64,000 bases of DNA from Adhaeribacter aquaticus DSM 16391 (GCF_000473365.1 NZ_KI421517.1:951363-1015362); one strand, 5' to 3'. Counted from the first letter of the stretch, positions 33,680 to 43,430 are shown. The notes: generated by a model not told the origin, from the letters alone. Program-made: numbers and translations.

Positions 33680-34585
33680 ATGCTTAAACTGAAACGTATC
33701 AGAAAATACTTTTTATCCGGCTTTATAATATTAATACTCTTTACCGGATGTAATTCAGATCCGGAACCCCGGACAGAATTATTGTTTGCCTCCGGAAACA
33801 ACTTAACTACCACCAATCGGAGTAATGTTAGAGGAGGTGAAATTTTATCTACTTCTATTTATGCCCGTACACCGGCCAGTAATAAATTTCAGAATTTTAA
33901 AGTTACTTATACCTATGATACTACGGATGCTAAAAACCTCACTACTTATTTAGACTCTACTTTAAATGCGGAGGAATATGCCATGCTCTTTACCTTTAGC
34001 ACCCGTGCTTTAACTGGCTATGAAGTATGGAATTTTGAAATTAAGGATAGCAATAACAAAGTTTACTCTAAAAGGTATAGAATTACTACTACTTCTACCA
34101 ATAGCCAAAACCGGCCTTTTTATACAGACTCAACTTACTTTTACAGAAAATCTAATGTGGAAAACCTCCAGTACTTTTCTGTAACGGATGGTACGGTTTA
34201 CCCGGGTAATGTTGTTCGGCAAAATATTCAGATTCGTAATAAAATCAATTTCTACTTTGAACAGCCAACCCCGGAAACGTCGCCTGAAACTGTTAATTTA
34301 AAAAGCTTTAACAATACTAGTTTTAAAACTACCAATCTTACTGTAAAAGAATTTAATAGCGTTAAAACAATAAGTAGTTTAGAAAGTGCATATAGTAATG
34401 CTACCGATGCCAGTAATACCATACCTACTTTAAAACAAGGACAAGTGGTTGCTTTTAAAACAGGTACTATTGGTCAGGAAAAAATAGGGTTAATTAAAAT
34501 AATAAATTTTGTAACTGCTTTTGATAGGCAAAAAAATGATTCTATTTTAATCAGGATGCCTTACATTGTGAAAGTTCAGAAATAA
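33680..34585 (+). CDS. uncharacterised lipoprotein
   Basis: 301 residues, N-terminal basic region and hydrophobic helix with lipobox LFTGC (Cys24). The mature part begins with acidic 'NSDPEPRTELLFASG' and consists of beta strands typical of an Ig-like domain ('NFKVTYTYDTTD', 'YEVWNFEIKDSNNKVYSKRYRITT'), followed by a second domain with many Thr/Asn. I do not recognise a family. It is monocistronic, with its own long terminator shared with the convergent porin gene. Probably surface or outer-membrane anchored. Confidence 0.75.
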   Translation: MLKLKRIRKYFLSGFIILILFTGCNSDPEPRTELLFASGNNLTTTNRSNVRGGEILSTSIYARTPASNKFQNFKVTYTYDTTDAKNLTTYLDSTLNAEEYAMLFTFSTRALTGYEVWNFEIKDSNNKVYSKRYRITTTSTNSQNRPFYTDSTYFYRKSNVENLQYFSVTDGTVYPGNVVRQNIQIRNKINFYFEQPTPETSPETVNLKSFNNTSFKTTNLTVKEFNSVKTISSLESAYSNATDASNTIPTLKQGQVVAFKTGTIGQEKIGLIKIINFVTAFDRQKNDSILIRMPYIVKVQK

Positions 34586-34588
34586 GGT

Positions 34589-34628
34589 AAAAAGAAAAGG
34601 CTGCTAAAATTAGCAGCCTTTTCTTTTT
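34589..34628. terminator. bidirectional terminator, lipoprotein / porin
   Basis: Perfect 19-base arms (34589-34607 and 34610-34628) with A- and T-rich outer ends; serves both convergent genes. Confidence 0.85.
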
Positions 34629-34641
34629 AGGGGAAATCCAG

Positions 34642-36099
34642 TTAGAAGTTGATTCCGAAAGTAAATAATAAGTTATTATAGCGATTTTTAGTAACCACTA
34701 CGGGCTGCGAGTTATCACTTATGGTATACGGCGAATAAACTGAATTATAAGCTGTATTCACAAAAGCAACATCAAAAAAGCGGTTAGCTTGTCTAATACC
34801 ACCACCCAGCGTTACAAAAGATTTTTGCCGGTCGTAGGCATCGTTTTTATACGGACTACCATACAACGCGTAACCTGCCCGAACTCTAAATATATCGAAC
34901 CGTCCTTCAGCACCTAATCTTAAATTTACAGCAGAAGCATACTTTGTACTGATGGTATTATTAATACCTTGGAACCCGGCATTATCTGCAGGATCCTTTA
35001 AGCGGGCACTGCTATAGTCTACATACTCAACATCACCGGAAATAAAACCATACTTATTTAAAAACACTGCAACGCCACCGGTAGCACGCATTGGCGTAGT
35101 TAAGTTATATTGGTATTCACCTGGGTCCGTTGATTCAGAATAAGACTGGTTCAACCTGGTATCCAGCGAAGTGGAATAGTCATCGTGCATAGAGAAATAG
35201 GTTGGCGTTTGAAAACTTGCACCAAAACGAATGAGATCTAAAGGCCTGTAGATCAAACCTAAACGAGCATTTAATCCATTTCCAGTAGTTGTCAAATCGT
35301 CGCGCAAGGTTAAATTTTGAAACGGCGTGTTAGGGTTGTTTTCTACTTCCCGGTAAATACGCTGCTGTGTAAACCGTAAAGAGGATAAACCCAGGGAAGC
35401 ACCTACGTATAATTTATCTTTATAACTTGCACCGTAAGAAAAATCCCATTGATTTTGAGCACCTTTACTTAAAACATCTTCCGACTGCTGAATTCTTCCC
35501 TGCCGGTTTACGGCAAAATACTCCTGATTAGTATTATCATAATCAATGATGTAAGTTTCGTAAGCTAAATCTTCTAAATTTTCTAAATTCCCGTTGGTAC
35601 TTAACCCAAAACGGTTAGCTTTTTCGGCTATTGATTCTACAATAGAGAAGTCTGTTTCTCCGGTTAAGTTCGAATAGTTAAACTTATTGTGGAAGGTGTT
35701 CTGGCGGGTAAAACCGATGCCAAATGCACCACCTCGCCAACCGCCTCCTTCGCCATCGCTTTTCCGGTTAGCAAATATCACCCCGAAGTTAGAAAAATTC
35801 AAGTTATTACGCTGATCTACAGAGGTACTACCACCAACCACACTGGAAGTATTATTACCACTGATAGCAGGAGATAAGGAAAACTCCGACCGGCGGAATA
35901 AACCTAAACCGGCGGGGTTCCCGGATAAATTACCGGCATCAGCTCCAATAGCGGTTTGCACACCTCCAATACCCTGAGTACGGGCTGTACCTCCAAAATC
36001 AAGTCGAGAATAGCGTAACGCATCTTCCTCGTTTTGGGCATAAACTTTCCCGGTCAGGCAAAGCATTGCCAGACCGGTTAAAATTATAAACGATTTCAT
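34642..36099 (-). CDS. FadL/OmpP1-type outer membrane protein
   Basis: 485 residues, signal peptide ending VYAQ. The N-terminal hatch segment 'ALRYSRLDFGGTARTQGIGG' with 'AIGADAGNLSGNPAGLGLFRRSEFSLSP' is typical of the OMPP1/FadL/TodX superfamily, followed by about 14 strands and a terminal 'LFTFGINF' strand. It probably moves hydrophobic compounds across the outer membrane, or acts as a PorV-like shuttle; old annotations call similar proteins hemin receptors without evidence. It starts 28 bases after the stop of the Gly/Arg-rich lipoprotein and is likely in one operon with it. Confidence 0.85.
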   Translation of the reverse strand: MKSFIILTGLAMLCLTGKVYAQNEEDALRYSRLDFGGTARTQGIGGVQTAIGADAGNLSGNPAGLGLFRRSEFSLSPAISGNNTSSVVGGSTSVDQRNNLNFSNFGVIFANRKSDGEGGGWRGGAFGIGFTRQNTFHNKFNYSNLTGETDFSIVESIAEKANRFGLSTNGNLENLEDLAYETYIIDYDNTNQEYFAVNRQGRIQQSEDVLSKGAQNQWDFSYGASYKDKLYVGASLGLSSLRFTQQRIYREVENNPNTPFQNLTLRDDLTTTGNGLNARLGLIYRPLDLIRFGASFQTPTYFSMHDDYSTSLDTRLNQSYSESTDPGEYQYNLTTPMRATGGVAVFLNKYGFISGDVEYVDYSSARLKDPADNAGFQGINNTISTKYASAVNLRLGAEGRFDIFRVRAGYALYGSPYKNDAYDRQKSFVTLGGGIRQANRFFDVAFVNTAYNSVYSPYTISDNSQPVVVTKNRYNNLLFTFGINF

Positions 36100-36127
36100 G
36101 TGTTTTCTTATTTTTACAAAGGATTAA

Positions 36128-37498
36128 CTATCGGCTTCTGCGGCCTCCACCGCCTCCGCCACCACCATTGTAGCCACCGCCACCTCCGCCGCCGAAGCCA
36201 CCATTGCTGCGGCTACCGCCATTGTAATTGCCACCATTATAGGTAGGCTGGCTACTTGGCATTTCATAAGAGCGGGTTCTGGCAGGCGCCTGATAAGTTG
36301 GCTCAGAGCGATATATTTCCCGGGTACGCTCCTGACGCTGCTGCGGCTGATAAGTTGGCTGCTGTTCCATGCGCCGTGTACGGAACTCCCGATTAGGTTG
36401 CTGCTCAAGCTGAGCTGGACTTGTATTAATGTTATTATCCGGCTGGCCAGAAGGAGTTGAAGGAATTTCATAAGACCGGCCCCGGCGTCCTCTCTCCATG
36501 TTGCCATTGTTTGGAAGCTGAGCTGGCGTATTCTCTAACCCAGCTGCATTATCTATCCGGCGCGCACGACGGTCTCCACGATTAATGTCTTCTACCCGGC
36601 CCAAATTAGAGTCGTTCATGATAACCTGGTTTTGTTCTCCAACGGTTTCTGCACCAGTTGCCCTGCGACCGTTCCGAACAGTATTACCGGAAGGATTTGC
36701 CATACCTCCATTATTAGGAGCACCTATATCTCCCCGTGGCCGACTACCGGCATTTACCGCACCACCACCTGGCACACTACTTCTGTCTGTTCTTGGGCCA
36801 TATTGCACCCGGCGGGCATTGTTGTCACCGTAACCATATCCGCTGTTAGCAAAGTTATTGTAATAACGGTTATACCCCCCGTACGGATTGCCAAAGCCCA
36901 TGCCGTAACCCATTCCATAGCCAAGGCCTCCCCATCCGAAACCATAAGGGCGGCCAATCATAATAGCTATATTAGTAGAGTACCGAGGATGTCCCCAGCC
37001 CCAACCTGGGTAGCCTGAATACATAAATGGATCATATAAACCATACCCGCCATAACCATAAAAAGGATCATAGAAAGTACTGCCTAAAAACCGAGGGTTA
37101 TACCAGTAATTGCTGGTAAATCCATAATCAAAATAAGAGCGGCCAATATACGGTGTATGAAAACGACTTAACTGAGAAGCATAATAATAATCGTTTTCAC
37201 TAAAGTTAGGGTTATAATAATCCTGAGAGTTATTGTTATTGGTAGCATTACCAGATCTTGCCGAATATTCGGGGTTTTGCACGTCAGCATTACTACTTGC
37301 TCCCGAGGTAGGAGCCTGCGCAGAATTCTGAGCGGCCTGGCTGGCAGCCACTACATAACTATCCTGGATTATGGTTTTATCTTTGGAAGTATAATAAACG
37401 TCATCGTATTCCGATGACTGCATGGAGGTCGGAACGCTACAACCTACGGTTAAGGCTGCGAGCAAAGGTAAAATGAATAATTTGTCTATATTTCTCAT
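36128..37498 (-). CDS. low-complexity Tyr/Gly/Arg-rich lipoprotein
   Basis: 456 residues, lipobox TVGC (Cys20). After a Ser/Ala/Asn-rich stretch comes a Tyr/Gly/Trp-rich block (about 130-230, 'YGYGGYGLYDPFMYSG', 'GMGYGMGFGNPYGGYN'), then an Arg/Pro/Gln-rich region (about 300-430) and a C-terminal Gly/Arg tail with runs of eight glycines. No folded domain is evident. The net charge of the last 200 residues is strongly basic. It heads a two-gene unit with the FadL-type porin. I infer a cell-envelope or matrix role, perhaps adhesive, but no function is known. A 127-codon frame (36124-36507) on the same strand is its shadow. Confidence 0.75.
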   Translation of the reverse strand: MRNIDKLFILPLLAALTVGCSVPTSMQSSEYDDVYYTSKDKTIIQDSYVVAASQAAQNSAQAPTSGASSNADVQNPEYSARSGNATNNNNSQDYYNPNFSENDYYYASQLSRFHTPYIGRSYFDYGFTSNYWYNPRFLGSTFYDPFYGYGGYGLYDPFMYSGYPGWGWGHPRYSTNIAIMIGRPYGFGWGGLGYGMGYGMGFGNPYGGYNRYYNNFANSGYGYGDNNARRVQYGPRTDRSSVPGGGAVNAGSRPRGDIGAPNNGGMANPSGNTVRNGRRATGAETVGEQNQVIMNDSNLGRVEDINRGDRRARRIDNAAGLENTPAQLPNNGNMERGRRGRSYEIPSTPSGQPDNNINTSPAQLEQQPNREFRTRRMEQQPTYQPQQRQERTREIYRSEPTYQAPARTRSYEMPSSQPTYNGGNYNGGSRSNGGFGGGGGGGYNGGGGGGGGRRSR

Positions 37499-37580
37499 CG
37501 CCGTGGTGAATAAAGAATACCTGGAATAAAAATTAAAACAATCGCGCCTCCAAGTAACAGTTTTATATATTTATTTAACG

Positions 37581-37588
37581 TAATTTTG
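37581..37588 (+). promoter_or_regulatory. -7 box upstream of proS
   Basis: TAATTTTG fits TAnnTTTG exactly. No clear -33 TTG at the right distance. Confidence 0.35.
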
Positions 37589-37670
37589 GGCAAGATTGAT
37601 ATGTTTTTTATAAAGCAAATCTTATACCAAAATATAATAGGATAACTATACTACAAATATAATAATAAAA

Positions 37671-39149
37671 ATGAGCAAAAGCTTACCAAAAAGAAGCGAA
37701 GATTATTCGGGTTGGTATAACGAGTTAGTAAAAAGAGCCGGCTTAGCCGAAAACTCCTCTGTACGGGGTTGTATGGTTATAAAACCTTATGGTTATGCCA
37801 TTTGGGAAAAGATGCAACGGGTGCTGGATGATATGTTTAAAAGAACCGGCCATTCGAATGCCTACTTCCCATTATTTGTTCCTAAAAGTCTATTTGAAGC
37901 CGAGGAGAAAAATGCAGAGGGCTTTGCAAAAGAGTGTGCTGTAGTAACGCACTACCGACTAAAAACTAATCCGGATGCCAAGGGTAAGTTAATGGTGGAC
38001 CCCGAAGCAAAACTGGAAGAAGAACTGATTGTACGGCCTACCAGTGAAGCCGTGATCTGGAACACCTATAAAGGCTGGATCCAATCTTACCGGGATCTTC
38101 CAATTCTGGTAAACCAGTGGGCAAACGTAGTTCGCTGGGAAATGCGCACCCGTTTATTCTTACGTACGGCAGAATTTTTATGGCAGGAAGGCCACACAGC
38201 CCACGCTACCAAAGAAGAAGCTATTGCCGAAACCGAACAAATGCTGGATGTTTATGCCGAGTTCGCAGAAAAGTATATGGCGGTACCAGTAGTAAAAGGC
38301 ATTAAAACCCCTAATGAGCGTTTTGCCGGTGCCGTAGAAACCTATTGTATTGAAAGCTTGATGCAAGATGGCAAAGCTTTACAAACCGGTACTTCGCACT
38401 TTTTAGGCCAGAATTTTGCAGAGGCTTTCGATGTTAAATACGCTACTAAAGAAGGTGGTTTAGAGCATGTTTGGGGTACTTCCTGGGGAGTAAGCACCCG
38501 CTTAATGGGTGCTTTAATCATGACTCACTCTGATGATGCTGGTTTGGTATTACCTCCTAAACTGGCTCCTATACAAGTAGTTATTGTGCCTGTATTTTTT
38601 AATGATACCCAGCTAGAACAAATCAGTTTGAAAGCTAACGAGATTAAGAAGAACTTGGAGGCTAAAGGCGTTTCGGTTAAATATGATAACCGCGATACCC
38701 AAAAGCCAGGCTGGAAATTTGCTGAGTATGAATTACAAGGTGTACCAGTACGGATAGCAATTGGTGCCCGCGATTTAGAAAATGGCACTGCTGAAGTTGC
38801 TCGCCGCGATACAAAAGAAAAAAAGGCTTACCCGCTGGAAAATATTGAAACTATTGTAGAAGGTTTGCTACATGACATCCAGGAAAATATTTTCCAGAAG
38901 GCCTTAGATTTCCGGAAAGAACACACTACTAAAGTAGATTCTTACGAGGAGTTTAAGGAGGTACTAAATAAAAAAGGCGGTTTTGTATTAGCACATTGGG
39001 ACGGAACTCCGGAAACAGAAGAACGCATCAAAGAAGAAACCAAGGCCACTATCCGTTGTATAGCTTTACAAACTGAACCAGAAGAAGGCTCTTGTATGGT
39101 TACGGGCAAGCCATCTGGCAAAAGAGTGTATTTTGCCCGGGCATATTAA
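37671..39149 (+). CDS. proS: prolyl-tRNA synthetase, archaeal/eukaryote-like form
   Basis: 492 residues, class II synthetase without the bacterial editing insertion. Motif 2 region '[26 protein letters not shown]' and motif 3 '[33 protein letters not shown]' are clear, followed by the anticodon-binding domain and a C-terminal extension ending in Tyr ('KRVYFARAY'), a hallmark of the type-3 ProS. It charges tRNA-Pro in the cytosol. Several Bacteroidota carry this form instead of the bacterial one. Monocistronic, with a strong terminator. Confidence 0.97.
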   Translation: MSKSLPKRSEDYSGWYNELVKRAGLAENSSVRGCMVIKPYGYAIWEKMQRVLDDMFKRTGHSNAYFPLFVPKSLFEAEEKNAEGFAKECAVVTHYRLKTNPDAKGKLMVDPEAKLEEELIVRPTSEAVIWNTYKGWIQSYRDLPILVNQWANVVRWEMRTRLFLRTAEFLWQEGHTAHATKEEAIAETEQMLDVYAEFAEKYMAVPVVKGIKTPNERFAGAVETYCIESLMQDGKALQTGTSHFLGQNFAEAFDVKYATKEGGLEHVWGTSWGVSTRLMGALIMTHSDDAGLVLPPKLAPIQVVIVPVFFNDTQLEQISLKANEIKKNLEAKGVSVKYDNRDTQKPGWKFAEYELQGVPVRIAIGARDLENGTAEVARRDTKEKKAYPLENIETIVEGLLHDIQENIFQKALDFRKEHTTKVDSYEEFKEVLNKKGGFVLAHWDGTPETEERIKEETKATIRCIALQTEPEEGSCMVTGKPSGKRVYFARAY

Positions 39150-39163
39150 ACCAAATTTTTAAT

Positions 39164-39208
39164 AATAAAAAAGGCCGCTATAACTTATTAATAGCGGCCT
39201 TTTTTATT
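39164..39208. terminator. bidirectional terminator, proS / OmpA-family gene
   Basis: Perfect 18-bp stem (39164-39181 with 39191-39208), A-rich and T-rich outer ends, between convergent genes. Confidence 0.88.
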
Positions 39209-39235
39209 GCTTAGTATCAATTAAATCAAATAGGC

Positions 39236-41212
39236 TTATTGGCTAGTTAATAACTTTTTAGGCGTTTCCATGCTTACCACCTGATACCGTTGGTTTTGCT
39301 TTTTGTCGCCAACCTTAGCTAATAACACAAATTCTACCCGTCTGTTTAATCTTCTGGTTTCTTCTATATAATTGCTAAAATCGGGCCTCGTACTGCCATA
39401 GCCACGGGTATAAATACGCTTTTTTGAAATACCCTGAGCTATCAGGTAATTTCTAACCACTTTTACCCGATTTTGTGATAAAATATAATTCGCCTTCTGG
39501 TCGCCCTGGTTATCCGTGTGACCTTGTACTGCTATTTCAAAATTGGGATTTTCTTTTAGTATTTCAGTTAAACGTTCCAATTCCTCCAGAGATGGATCTA
39601 GCAACACATACTTACTTTGTTCAAAGAGAATCATATTTACGTTAAACCTGATTCTACTATCTTCAACGGGTACTCTTTGTCTTTTAGGTTTAGAGGTAAA
39701 TTTTGTTTCTTCATTAACTACCGGCTTCTCCTCTTTAACTCTGGGTTTTACTGGTGCTTTAGCAACTGCTTTAACTAACGGCTTTGCAACTTCTTCAGCT
39801 TTAGGCTTCGCTTCTGCCTTTATTACTGGTTTTGCTACTTCTTTAACCAATGGTTTAACTACCGCTATAGCCTCTGGTATTGCTACTGGTTTTACCTCCT
39901 CTGCCGGTAATGGCTTAATCTCTTCCTTAGGAACCGCTTTAACTTCTTCATTCGCTACAGGAGTTGCTTCTACTTTAGCAATGGGTTTAGCTTCTTTAGC
40001 AACAAGTCGTATATCTTTAGTTTTTTCATTATAAGCAACTGTAGAAGTACCAATAATTTTATCATCAACTGTATTATATCCAACAGACTCTACCTGGAAA
40101 CTATAATCTTTACCACCAGGCAAAACTATGGTATAGGAGCCATCGACCGGATTAGTGCGGGCAGTTCCAATTTCCTTTCCATCTACCAGCGATCTATAAA
40201 TTATTTTAGCGTTTAAAGGAAGGTTAGTTTCTGAGTCTAAAACCCGACCTTTAACTAAAATTACCGGTTCCGGCTTAAACTTTTCCTTTATATCCATGCG
40301 AAAAATATCGCGTGAACCTTCTGTTCCATTTTTAGAAGAAACAATATAGGCTTGCTGCCCAGAAGCAGTAGTGGTAAAATAAGCATCCCAATCAGAGGTA
40401 TTAACAGAACGGCCCATATTTACCGGCACCGTCCAGTTTTGCCAGGTATCATCTAACCGCTTGGTATAAAAAATATCGCTTTTGCCATAACCTTTATGCC
40501 CTTCAGAAGCAAAATATAAGGTTTTTTCGTCTGCTGCTAAAAAGGGGGCAAAATCAGCTTTTCTGGAGTTTACTTGCTTCCCAAGGTTTAGAGGCTTAGA
40601 CCAATTTCCTGATGCCTGTAGAAAACTCACAAACAAATCTTGGTCCCCTAAGCCGTCTCTTCTTTCTACCGCCATTAATAATATTTTGCCGGAGTAAGAC
40701 AGAAAGTAATCTACGTTATCTGGGTTATTATTATAATAATTATCAATATTTACTTTTACCGGTAACGACCAGCCATTGGCCGTTCGGGTTGAAATGGAAA
40801 CGCCATCTCCTTCCAAACTACCATCAGCGTTATATGTATTTATTACTAAAAGAGAATTCCCATCTGCAGTAACGGCACAAACCCCATTGGGAGCACGGTT
40901 GTTTATAGGAGACCCTAGGTTAACCGCTTTAGACCAAGTATTTGCGCTGGCATCTTGCAGTGTTGCGTACCATACATCTTGGTCATCCCGGGCACCACCC
41001 TTATTCTGGGGATGAAATTGCCTGGCAAAGAACAAGGTTTTACCATCCGGGGAAATTACGGGTCTAACTTCTGTGTATTTAGAATTTACAGAAGGCCCAA
41101 GGTTATGCCACACAGAATCATAAGCAACAGCTGTCCGTTCAGCTTGTTGGGCATATACAGAAAACCAGGAAAGAAGAATAAAAATAAGAGTAAACGTGTT
41201 TCTCATTCGCAT
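39236..41212 (-). CDS. OmpA-family protein with WD40-like propeller
   Basis: 658 residues. Signal peptide ending VYAQ; PD40/TolB-like propeller repeats (about 30-310, 'VISPDGKTLFFARQ', 'FLAADEKTLYFASEGHKGYGKSDIFY'); carboxypeptidase-regulatory-like domain (about 318-400); a Lys/Pro/Val/Ala/Glu repeat linker (about 405-515); OmpA-like peptidoglycan-binding domain (about 530-640) with 'AVQGHTDNQGDQKANYILSQ' and 'RRLNRRVEFVL'. The layout equals the PorE type of Bacteroidota, linking outer-membrane systems (for example type 9 secretion or gliding complexes) to peptidoglycan; PorE identity is not proven. A second ATG two codons in may be the true start. Confidence 0.88.
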   Translation of the reverse strand: MRMRNTFTLIFILLSWFSVYAQQAERTAVAYDSVWHNLGPSVNSKYTEVRPVISPDGKTLFFARQFHPQNKGGARDDQDVWYATLQDASANTWSKAVNLGSPINNRAPNGVCAVTADGNSLLVINTYNADGSLEGDGVSISTRTANGWSLPVKVNIDNYYNNNPDNVDYFLSYSGKILLMAVERRDGLGDQDLFVSFLQASGNWSKPLNLGKQVNSRKADFAPFLAADEKTLYFASEGHKGYGKSDIFYTKRLDDTWQNWTVPVNMGRSVNTSDWDAYFTTTASGQQAYIVSSKNGTEGSRDIFRMDIKEKFKPEPVILVKGRVLDSETNLPLNAKIIYRSLVDGKEIGTARTNPVDGSYTIVLPGGKDYSFQVESVGYNTVDDKIIGTSTVAYNEKTKDIRLVAKEAKPIAKVEATPVANEEVKAVPKEEIKPLPAEEVKPVAIPEAIAVVKPLVKEVAKPVIKAEAKPKAEEVAKPLVKAVAKAPVKPRVKEEKPVVNEETKFTSKPKRQRVPVEDSRIRFNVNMILFEQSKYVLLDPSLEELERLTEILKENPNFEIAVQGHTDNQGDQKANYILSQNRVKVVRNYLIAQGISKKRIYTRGYGSTRPDFSNYIEETRRLNRRVEFVLLAKVGDKKQNQRYQVVSMETPKKLLTSQ

Positions 41213-41297
41213 CCAGATTAATTTTCCTATATATTAATAAAGTGATATGTTCTACTCTGATTTATGAATTAAGTTTTAAATTTTTAATAAAAAAAGA

Positions 41298-41332
41298 ATC
41301 CGCTTAAATCTATTTAATAGATCCAAGCGGAT
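41298..41332 (-). terminator. terminator of the His-rich lipoprotein gene
   Basis: Stem of 8 bp (41298-41305 with 41325-41332) with further pairing inside; on the minus strand it is followed by TCTTTTTTTATT. Confidence 0.8.
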
Positions 41333-41358
41333 ATAAATATCTTTATAGATAGAATTAT

Positions 41359-42174
41359 TTAGGAAGCTTTCAAAGTAATTTTTCTTTCCACAGTATTGAA
41401 AGGCCCAGGTACAACGTTACCATTTTTATCTAGTAGTTCAAGTTTAATGGTGCTCTCTCCCATTGGTAAACCTTCAATGGTATGTGGTTGCCATTTATCA
41501 ATTAAAAATTCGGTACCATTTATAGTAGCGCGTACTTTATTGCCACTACGAGCCAGGTCAGTATTAACCAAGTAAAAGTCCAGCATTATTTTTTTTGTGT
41601 CATTGCCTACATACTCTCCTTTTGGTCGGCTGTAAAACATATGTTTGCCTTTTACATCAAAACCAGCTCCCGGGCCTGATGTGCTGTTTCCCACATTTAC
41701 AATACGTAAATCATAAGCATTTTTATGTTTTAAGCTTTCATGATAAGAGCGGGATAAGAAAGACAAAACTACATGGCTGCCCTCCTGCATAGGCTTGGCA
41801 AAAGTGGTAGTATAATGAGCTGTGTAAGGCTCGTTATCTACAATATTATGAATATGCTGCCCCTGGGCCGAATTTGCATGATCGTGATGCGCAGAACCAT
41901 CTGTCTGAGCTGTTAATTGGTAGTTTTCTAACTGATAATTAAAGGTTACCTCGCCGGCAGGCACCGAACTAGCCGTTCCTGGTTCTGAAAGTTTTAATTT
42001 AGCATCCGGAAATTTAGGAGAATCGTTAAAAGCATAAACTTTTAAACCACCCTTTTCCATTGCGGCACTACTGGAGCTGGTGCTTTGGGAACTGGCAGAC
42101 TGATGACTGGACGGGCTACAGGCATTAAAGCCCAAACTAGCAATCGTTGCAGCTAATACTATAGATTTTTTCAT
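41359..42174 (-). CDS. lipoprotein with His-rich segment
   Basis: 271 residues, lipobox FNAC (Cys19), then a Ser-rich linker. Residues about 90-110 contain 'HHDHANSAQGQHIHNIVDNE', where several histidines lie in a strand-turn-strand setting recalling DUF4399-like or metal-binding envelope domains. The rest is beta-rich and ends with an Ig-like 'LELLDKNGNVVPGPFNTVER' strand pair. It might bind copper or another metal; that is inference from the histidines. Divergent from the 2-oxoglutarate oxygenase. A TATTTTTG box (42220-42227, minus strand) lies about 45 bases before the ATG. Confidence 0.72.
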   Translation of the reverse strand: MKKSIVLAATIASLGFNACSPSSHQSASSQSTSSSSAAMEKGGLKVYAFNDSPKFPDAKLKLSEPGTASSVPAGEVTFNYQLENYQLTAQTDGSAHHDHANSAQGQHIHNIVDNEPYTAHYTTTFAKPMQEGSHVVLSFLSRSYHESLKHKNAYDLRIVNVGNSTSGPGAGFDVKGKHMFYSRPKGEYVGNDTKKIMLDFYLVNTDLARSGNKVRATINGTEFLIDKWQPHTIEGLPMGESTIKLELLDKNGNVVPGPFNTVERKITLKAS

Positions 42175-42219
42175 AGTTCTGATACGGTTTTAGAGGTTAT
42201 GAGTGTTTCTAATTTACAT

Positions 42220-42227
42220 CAAAAATA
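42220..42227 (-). promoter_or_regulatory. -7 box upstream of the His-rich lipoprotein
   Basis: TATTTTTG on the minus strand matches TAnnTTTG. The -33 element is unclear. Confidence 0.35.
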
Positions 42228-42288
42228 TAAATTATCCATAAATTGCAGTCTATAAAACGGTATATTTACCAATAAACGAGAAAAGAGT

Positions 42289-43266
42289 ATGAGTGAGCAA
42301 TTACTAGACAAAATACCCTCTTTGGATTTAGCTGATTTTACATCCGGAGATGCCGATAAAAAAAACCAGTTTGTACAGAATTTAGGCGAAGCTTTCCAAA
42401 ACATTGGCTTTGTTGCCATTCGTAATCATGGTTTGAGCGATACCTTAACTCAGGATTTATACGATGCCGCCAAGAATTTTTTTTCCTTACCTGATGAAGT
42501 AAAACAAAAATACGAGCGCCCAGAACTGGCAGGGCAGCGTGGTTATATAGGCAAAGGAAAAGAACATGCCAAAGGCCGCAATACCGGTGATTTAAAAGAA
42601 TTTTATCACGTAGGTCAGGAGCTACCGGATGAGGAACTAAAAGCAGAAAATTATCCGGCTAATATTTGGCCAGAAGAAGTACCTGAATTTAAAGAAACGG
42701 CTTTACAGGCTTACCGGGCACTGGAAAAGGCTGGACATAATATGCTACGAGCCATTGCGCTTTATTTAGGTTTAAATGAAAGCTATTTCGATGATAAAGT
42801 ATACCATGGCAACAGCATTTTGCGACAAATCCATTATTTCCCGATTGAGGATCCGGATAGCGTACCAGCTGATGCCGTACGAGCGGCTGAACACGGCGAT
42901 ATAAACCTGATAACTTTACTTATGGGTGCCAGCGCCGATGGGTTACAGGTATTGCGCCGCGATGGCAAATGGATTCCTATAACCGCTCTGCCAGAACAAA
43001 TAATTGTTAATGTAGGTGATATGCTTTCGCGCCACACCAACAATAAATTAAAATCTACAATTCACCGGGTAGTAAATCCGCCCCGAGAATTAATGCACAC
43101 ATCGCGTTTCTCCATTCCTTTCTTTATGCACCCACGTTCAGAAATGGACCTTACCTGTTTAGAGAGCTGCATAGACGAAGAAAACCCTAAAGCTTATACA
43201 GATATAACTGCCGGCGACTTTTTAACTGAACGCTTAATTGAATTGGGTTTATTAAAAAAGAAATAA
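42289..43266 (+). CDS. isopenicillin N synthase-like Fe(II)/2-oxoglutarate oxygenase
   Basis: 325 residues. N-terminal DIOX_N domain ('IPSLDLADF', 'LGEAFQNIGFVAIRNHGL') and the double-stranded beta-helix core. Iron ligands are the HxD of 'AAEHGDINLITLL' and the distal His of 'LKSTIHRVVNPP'; the 2-oxoglutarate Arg/Ser pair is in 'RFSIPFFMHP'. Family members hydroxylate or desaturate small molecules. No biosynthetic cluster surrounds it, and the substrate is unknown. Cytosolic, monocistronic, followed by a long inverted repeat. Confidence 0.9.
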   Translation: MSEQLLDKIPSLDLADFTSGDADKKNQFVQNLGEAFQNIGFVAIRNHGLSDTLTQDLYDAAKNFFSLPDEVKQKYERPELAGQRGYIGKGKEHAKGRNTGDLKEFYHVGQELPDEELKAENYPANIWPEEVPEFKETALQAYRALEKAGHNMLRAIALYLGLNESYFDDKVYHGNSILRQIHYFPIEDPDSVPADAVRAAEHGDINLITLLMGASADGLQVLRRDGKWIPITALPEQIIVNVGDMLSRHTNNKLKSTIHRVVNPPRELMHTSRFSIPFFMHPRSEMDLTCLESCIDEENPKAYTDITAGDFLTERLIELGLLKKK

Positions 43267-43282
43267 CATTGGTAAGTAAAAA

Positions 43283-43325
43283 TTAACAGCAGGAAATATA
43301 GGCACATCTATATTCCTGCTGTTAA
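43283..43325 (+). terminator. hairpin after the oxygenase gene
   Basis: 13-bp stem (43283-43295 with 43313-43325) with extended imperfect pairing inside. No real T-run follows, so it is a weak terminator call. Confidence 0.5.
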
Positions 43326-43430
43326 TCAATATCTTACTATATTTAGATAAATAAATTAGATAAAAGCAGCAAGACTTTTAAACTAATTTTGAAATCAGTT
43401 AAATATAGTTTAAACCCCACCTAATTTAAT

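Noticed and set aside
36124-36507. 127-codon minus-strand frame overlapping the Gly/Arg-rich lipoprotein
   Set aside because: Shadow frame of a repetitive sequence; the Ala/Val/Met-rich translation is a by-product of GGN-rich DNA.
39543-40034. 163-codon plus-strand frame opposite the OmpA linker
   Set aside because: Repetitive 'TGFA/TSL' translation is the antisense of the Lys/Pro/Val repeats; no start signal or hydrophobic pattern of a real membrane protein.
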